Positions 7,028-10,472 of a DNA stretch of 10,472 bases are shown here, piece by piece. Below the pieces are notes generated by a model. It was given only the letters and a program-made list of their open reading frames with translations. It had not been told where the DNA came from and searched no databases. The translations under genes were made by a program, and so were the position numbers. This DNA comes from Bacilli bacterium (GTDB lineage: Bacteria > Bacillota_I > Bacilli_A > RFN20 > CAG-826), in the NCBI GenBank assembly GCA_016296285.1, contig JAEDJP010000041.1, positions 1-10,472 on the forward strand. Reading direction: 5' to 3'. The stretch's first letter is position 1; every line of letters begins with the position of its first letter.

Positions 7028-7891
7028 TTATTCTTCTTGTAAAAGGGGAAGCGTCGAGAGGAAGAGTTCTTTGCTCCAGGCTTCTAGCCCCGCCTCCCCT
7101 TTCAGGAATGGGCGGACGTCCTGCGCGGCCAGGCGGAAATCCGCGGCGATGAACCGCTTCTCGAGCATCGCTTTCAGGTCCATTGAGGTAAGCGGCGCGC
7201 TCGCATCCCATTTTCCGCTAGCGACAAGCTTGTTCCTTAGGTAAACGAGATTGACTTTCGTTCCCTTGCCGATATAGAAAAGGTAATCGTAAAAATCCCT
7301 ACCCTTCGGGTTCGCCTTTCGCTCACGACAAAGGATCGCGTGTATCTTTCCTGCGAACAATGTCTCTTCGTCATAGACCCGGACTTCGTAAGGGGAGGGA
7401 AGCATCCGATAAACCTTCAAGGTTTTCCCGCCTTCCGGGTTATCCGTGTCGATCTCGAACTTGATTTTGACCTTTTGATTCGGGATCGTCCCCGCGACCT
7501 CGGCGCCGGGGAAGAACGATAGCAACAGCATCAAAGTGTTTCCCTTGATGAAGGCACTTTGGACCTTGGAGGCCGCGCTTTTTTCCTTTTGCTCGATCGT
7601 GACGTCGATGCCGCAAGAAAGGAATTCCTTCCGGAGGGAGGGGAGGAAGGAAGACAAATCGAACGCGGGATCTTTCCTAAGCAAAGCGAAATCGAGGTCC
7701 TCGCTGTAGCGGTTGAGCCCATGGAAAATGCGAAGGCAAGTTCCCCCATAGAACGCGGCTTTTTGGAAGAACCCGGCTCGGGATAATCCAGCCAAGGCGA
7801 TTTCCTGAAGGATTTCCCGAATTGCAGCCTCTTCTTCTCTTTGGTTGGCGCATCGGTAACGAGAAAGCATTGCTTTAAGGGCATCATTCAT
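7028..7891 (-). CDS. abiEii: AbiEii nucleotidyltransferase toxin of a type IV toxin-antitoxin/abortive-infection system
   Basis: 287 aa. Members of this family transfer nucleotides using a polymerase-beta-type fold and stop growth when not restrained, giving abortive protection against phage. Visible motifs are YGGTCLR (48-54), then RYSEDLDF (61-68), which is the GGT...RxSxDLDF metal/nucleotide site; KFEID (144-148), with a further acidic residue; and GKIHAILCRE (181-190) with RDFYDYLF (198-205), the conserved K..A...R / RD.yD block. The start at 7891 overlaps the abiEi stop by eight bases (ATGAATGA), the usual coupled arrangement that keeps toxin and antitoxin in step; the frame is open 28 codons further upstream, but that part overlaps abiEi. 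All the key residues I know are present, so the toxin looks intact. Confidence 0.9.
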   Translation of the reverse strand: MNDALKAMLSRYRCANQREEEAAIREILQEIALAGLSRAGFFQKAAFYGGTCLRIFHGLNRYSEDLDFALLRKDPAFDLSSFLPSLRKEFLSCGIDVTIEQKEKSAASKVQSAFIKGNTLMLLLSFFPGAEVAGTIPNQKVKIKFEIDTDNPEGGKTLKVYRMLPSPYEVRVYDEETLFAGKIHAILCRERKANPKGRDFYDYLFYIGKGTKVNLVYLRNKLVASGKWDASAPLTSMDLKAMLEKRFIAADFRLAAQDVRPFLKGEAGLEAWSKELFLSTLPLLQEE

Positions 7892-8477
7892 GAAGATAAT
7901 CCTCCTTGATCCAATCGGCCAAAAGCCGAAGATTCGTCTTCTTGTATTTCGTGGCGAGAAAATGAAGGCTCTCAAAATCGCAAGTCAAGAATTCTTCCTC
8001 GTCGATGCGCATGTTCTCGAAAAGAAGGCGCTTAAGTTCTCTCCTCGACCGGACGACCGGCCCTTTCGACAACGTGTCGCATAAAGCCTTTTCCTTCGTC
8101 GCGATTTTGATCGCGTATTCCCCTCTTTCGAGGATCTTTAGCCCCAGGGGGAAGACTTCGACCGGCACATCCACGTATGTGAAACGCCCAAAGAAATTCT
8201 CGAACACCTTGTTCTTCCTCTGATGGAAGGAGGCCGACGTAATTGCGTAAACGCGTTCGGGGATGAGACCATAAAACGATAGGGCGGTCTCGAAACTAAC
8301 GTACGAAGGAGCGAGGATCGCCGCGGCAAGAAAGAGGGGTTCCGCGCGAGCATCCGTCTCGTAAAGGCCTTTGCGCAGGCGAAAGAGAACACCGTCATCG
8401 ACCTCGCGTTTCATCTTGTCGAGGGGATTGGCATATTCCGCGTAACGATCCCGAAGCATAGATGTGGTAATCAACAT
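7884..8477 (-). CDS. abiEi: AbiEi antitoxin / transcriptional autorepressor
   Basis: 197 aa, usual size for the family. Residues 1-42 form an N-terminal winged helix ending in FRLRKGLYETD (32-42), the characteristic end of the AbiEi DNA-binding domain. The C-terminal antitoxin domain follows, with SYVSFETALSFYGLIPE (58-74) and ATKEKALCDTL (126-136), both recognisable AbiEi signatures. Known AbiEi proteins repress their own operon by binding inverted repeats at the promoter and neutralise AbiEii without a stable complex. The ATG at 8477 has GAGG seven bases upstream; a second Met at codon 7 is less likely. The gene is followed by abiEii with an eight-base overlap and preceded directly by a promoter lying inside a large inverted repeat. 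Confidence 0.9.
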   Translation of the reverse strand: MLITTSMLRDRYAEYANPLDKMKREVDDGVLFRLRKGLYETDARAEPLFLAAAILAPSYVSFETALSFYGLIPERVYAITSASFHQRKNKVFENFFGRFTYVDVPVEVFPLGLKILERGEYAIKIATKEKALCDTLSKGPVVRSRRELKRLLFENMRIDEEEFLTCDFESLHFLATKYKKTNLRLLADWIKEDYLHE

Positions 8478-8484
8478 GTTTGCA

Positions 8485-8540
8485 CCTCAAAATACAAATA
8501 TACTGGATTTTGCGGAGAAAACAATACAGTATTTTTGAGG
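8485..8540 (-). promoter_or_regulatory. abiE promoter within an inverted repeat (probable AbiEi operator)
   Basis: On the minus strand, TTGTTT (8524-8519), a 16-base spacer and TATATT (8502-8497) make a reasonable promoter just ahead of the GAGG ribosome site. Inverted arms enclose it: CAGTATTTTTGAGG on plus at 8527-8540, and on minus CAGTAT...TTTTGAGG from 8505 to 8485 with seven extra bases inside. The right arm also overlaps AATACAGTATT (8523-8533), a palindrome. Placement over both promoter boxes fits negative autoregulation by AbiEi, inferred from the characterised systems. Confidence 0.55.
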
Positions 8541-8894
8541 AGAAGCATCGATCATCCCGTTGAGGACCGAAGCAAAATCAAGAAAGCGATACCCGTTGCC
8601 CTCAAAATCCTTGCAAGCGACGGCAAGGAAGGTTTCCTCGCGATGCGAATAAGTGCCTAGCAAGGTTTCTTGGGCATCCTCCCCCAACATGGAGAAGATG
8701 CGACACCCAAGGTATTCCGACAAAGGGGAGGTCCCGCGAGAGGCACCCGCGCTCGTTTTAACCGGGCGCGCAAGTTTCAGCATCCATAGCTCGCCGTTTC
8801 GTTCCACGGAAAACTTTGGGCCGTCCTTCCCACCATAAGACTTCTTCTTCGTTGGCAACTTCGTAAAATCAATCACGCGAACTTTCCTTTCCAA
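8487..8894 (-). pseudogene. N-terminal remnant of a CtkA/HipA-like kinase
   Basis: 135 codons, of which about the first 117 resemble the N-terminus of CtkA-family, HipA-like Ser/Thr kinases. Visible are VIDFTKLP (7-14), SYGGKDGPKFSV (19-30), MLKLARP (38-44) with the ATP-site Lys, SEYLGCRIFSMLG (59-71), AQETLLGTY (74-82) and VACKDF (92-97). Full proteins are about 300 aa and carry the catalytic Asp and metal site in the C-terminal half, which is absent here. Family-like sequence ends at about 8540, exactly where the abiE inverted repeat begins; the last residues (PQKYCIVFSAK onward) are read-through of the abiE promoter to a TGA. The rest is not found beyond abiEii. The start is uncertain: TTG at 8894 (AAGG five bases upstream) or GTG at 8876 (AAAGG nine bases upstream). 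Calling it broken is an inference from length and missing motifs. Confidence 0.75.
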
Positions 8895-8944
8895 GGAAAC
8901 CTTACCACGGCCTGAAATTATGGGAAGATGCGAGTTCTGGTTTT

Positions 8945-8984
8945 TTCAAGAGAAAAGGGGACGGAGTTTTGCTTCCGCCTCCTC
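8945..8984 (-). terminator. Possible intrinsic terminator after the AlbA_2/ATPase gene
   Basis: On the minus strand, shortly after the TAA at 8997-8995, GGAGGCGGA (8982-8974) pairs imperfectly, with bulges, with TCCGTCCCC (8965-8957) and is followed by TTTTCTCTT. An outer CAAGAG/CTCTTG pair extends the stem. The T run is interrupted, so strength is uncertain. Confidence 0.4.
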
Positions 8985-8994
8985 TTGACCTCCG

Positions 8995-10472
8995 TTATTC
9001 CTCGTCAATGAGAATCCAGCAACCGGTTTTGTTGGAACCAACCCGTTTCGCCTTGCCCTTCTCGACCAAGGATTGAATGGCTCGTTGGATGGTGATCCTC
9101 GATTTCCCGAGTTCCTCCACGGCATCCATCGTGTTATAGAGATAACCGCCTCTTTGCCGCATGCATCGGAGAAGATTCCGCTCGGTCTGAGAAAGATGGA
9201 AATCCGGCAGATTCTTTCTTATATCACCCTTGGTTATTGTATCGTTTCTTATATCATTTATTGTATCAATTCGGCTTATTGCATCCTTGATTACATCCAA
9301 TGCTTTTATTGTATCATTTATTCTATCATTTGCCTCGTTTCCTTGAGCGAGGGACTCCTCTTTTTTCCCTTCGGTTTCCTTTTGGATGGAAACCGCGTTT
9401 TGAATTTCGCTTTCCCCCGGGTTGCCACCCCGAAGAAACTCGAAATAGAAACCGACGCCATCCGTGCCATAATCGTAAGCGACGCGATGCGTGTCGCAAA
9501 GACTGAACACCCTCCGGAATCCGGTCCCGAACGCCTCGATGGTCTTGTTCCGATATAGCGTCGTCGCGATAAGGGGGTTTCTCGCCATGGAGCCAATGCT
9601 CCCTTTCGCGAAATTCTTCGGGTCCTCGCTCCTCGCGATCAAACCGGGATTATAGATACGGATTCTCTTGGGGGTGATCGTGATTTCGTTATATGCCCCA
9701 GGCATCACGCGCATATGGGCGAAACTATTGATCACGACCTCGCGTATTGCCTCAAGGGGGATCTCGGGTTTTTCAATCCGTTGGAAGCCAACGATTTCCG
9801 CGTGAAATCGGAGATTGGAGGCAATGTATTTCAAGGCTTCGTTGATGCACTCGAGGATATTCCCCTCGAAATGGCGATGATCGAGGAAGGCAAGGCGTTC
9901 ATCCGTTGCAAAAATTGCCAATTTGATGATTAAGGGGCGGTTATTCCCGAAGAGATAAAGACCGGCATTGTTCAGGCGGCCATTCACCATGAGGCCAAGA
10001 CGCGTGAGGCAATCCGTGACGTCCCGATAACGGTAATCCAAGCGATTCGCTTCGTTGGCCTCATTGACGTAATTGATCAACTCCACCTCATCGACAAACG
10101 ATTCCCCGTAAGGCGTCAATTCGTTTTCCCACGCGCTATAGGTGGGATTCTTGTTCAGGAACGCTTTTTCGAGATCGCCTTGGGGCATCTCGAGATCCTG
10201 GTCGTCGAGCCTTTTGTAATATCTGCCGTATGCGCTATAGGGGCAATCATTCGCTTGGGCCGTGACCTCGATGACGGTTTTCCCATCGACCTCGACCGTT
10301 TCGATTTTCGGAATGACGATGGGCTTGATGAAGCTTTTGATTTCGTTCGCGAGTTTCTTCGTCGAAGATTCCCCGATTTCCTGCCCAAAAACCGTCCCGT
10401 CGTTTTTGATTCCGAAATAAAGGTGGGCCTCACCGCTTTTGTTGAGCATCGAAGCGATGGAGATGACCCCTT
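8995..10472 (-). CDS. AlbA_2 / GHKL-type ATPase / winged-helix protein (5' end outside window)
   Basis: Partial: the frame is open through the right edge, and the residues before the ATG at 10449 (GVISIAS) continue the AlbA_2 (Schlafen AlbA_2) domain, so that ATG is probably internal. Numbered from it: the end of AlbA_2 with FGIKNDGTVFG (12-22); a middle section to about 230; then the ATPase module (HATPase_c_4, RecG-like annotation in databases) with IREVVINSFAH (235-245), where Glu, Asn and His match the usual EaivNAiaHRDY box, IYNPGLI (265-271), and RNPLIATTL...IEAFGTGFRRV (290-314). A polar linker (about 342-418) full of short Asp/Ile repeats leads to a winged helix (about 420-482). Such proteins are thought to be DNA-binding regulators or defence-associated; the exact role is unknown. 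It is the upstream member of the defence-like run with the kinase remnant and abiE. Confidence 0.85.
   Translation of the reverse strand, partial: GVISIASMLNKSGEAHLYFGIKNDGTVFGQEIGESSTKKLANEIKSFIKPIVIPKIETVEVDGKTVIEVTAQANDCPYSAYGRYYKRLDDQDLEMPQGDLEKAFLNKNPTYSAWENELTPYGESFVDEVELINYVNEANEANRLDYRYRDVTDCLTRLGLMVNGRLNNAGLYLFGNNRPLIIKLAIFATDERLAFLDHRHFEGNILECINEALKYIASNLRFHAEIVGFQRIEKPEIPLEAIREVVINSFAHMRVMPGAYNEITITPKRIRIYNPGLIARSEDPKNFAKGSIGSMARNPLIATTLYRNKTIEAFGTGFRRVFSLCDTHRVAYDYGTDGVGFYFEFLRGGNPGESEIQNAVSIQKETEGKKEESLAQGNEANDRINDTIKALDVIKDAISRIDTINDIRNDTITKGDIRKNLPDFHLSQTERNLLRCMRQRGGYLYNTMDAVEELGKSRITIQRAIQSLVEKGKAKRVGSNKTGCWILIDEE
9234..9327 (-). repeat. Degenerate 12-bp tandem repeat in the ATPase-protein linker
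   Basis: The plus-strand word TTATTGTATC occurs exactly at 9234, 9258 and 9306, with single changes at 9276 (TTATTGCATC) and 9318 (TTATTCTATC) and looser copies at 9246 and 9288. Most copies fall on a 12-bp register and all are offset by multiples of 6. In the protein this gives NDTI, DAIS, DTIN and NDTI, a tetrapeptide-like pattern. The segment is far more AT-rich than the flanking domains. Unit changes would stay in frame. Confidence 0.75.

Overview
The window looks like a chromosomal segment of an uncultured, host-associated Bacillota (Firmicutes) bacterium. That is inferred from a Cthe_2159-type carbohydrate-binding lipoprotein, a pair of secreted proteins with a SipW-substrate-like signal segment, an AbiE system, a CtkA/HipA-like fragment, and AGGG/GGAG-type Shine-Dalgarno sites before several genes. 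The genetic code is standard, with TGA, TAG and TAA all used as stops. Most genes are GC-rich, but one large surface-protein gene is clearly more AT-rich. Genus cannot be set from the sequence.

Layout: (1) 1-1227, minus: the 5' part of a PAS / receiver-like / GGDEF-family protein with a degenerate signature, running off the left edge. It is divergent from (2) 1324-1800, plus: trmL, a tRNA wobble 2'-O-methyltransferase. (3) 4789-1804, minus: a tightly coupled two-gene unit for two secreted proteins (about 220 and 773 aa). Both share an (I/V)GFSxW motif at the end of the signal segment. (4) 6510-4831, minus: a beta-helical carbohydrate-binding lipoprotein. (5) 6511-7027: a gene-free spacer holding four direct repeats of a 19-bp word at about 31-bp period. 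(6) 8477-7028, minus: abiEi-abiEii, an antitoxin/toxin phage-abortive system, with an inverted repeat over its promoter. (7) 8894-8487, minus: the N-terminal remnant of a CtkA/HipA-like kinase, cut off where the AbiE promoter region begins. (8) 10472-8995, minus: an AlbA_2 / GHKL-ATPase / winged-helix protein that continues past the right edge.

The right third (about 7028-10472) reads as a defence or accessory island. The middle (1804-6510) is a cell-surface cluster. The left end is housekeeping plus signalling.

The most notable observation is a run of ten G at the 5' end of the first gene of the surface pair, between the basic and hydrophobic parts of its signal segment. A plausible promoter would start the transcript exactly at an ATG (4773) that lies out of frame with the protein at G10 and in frame at G11 or G8. 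This looks like a phase-variable (slipped-strand) switch, or else a homopolymer miscount in the assembly. The 31-bp-period repeat array is the other unexplained element.
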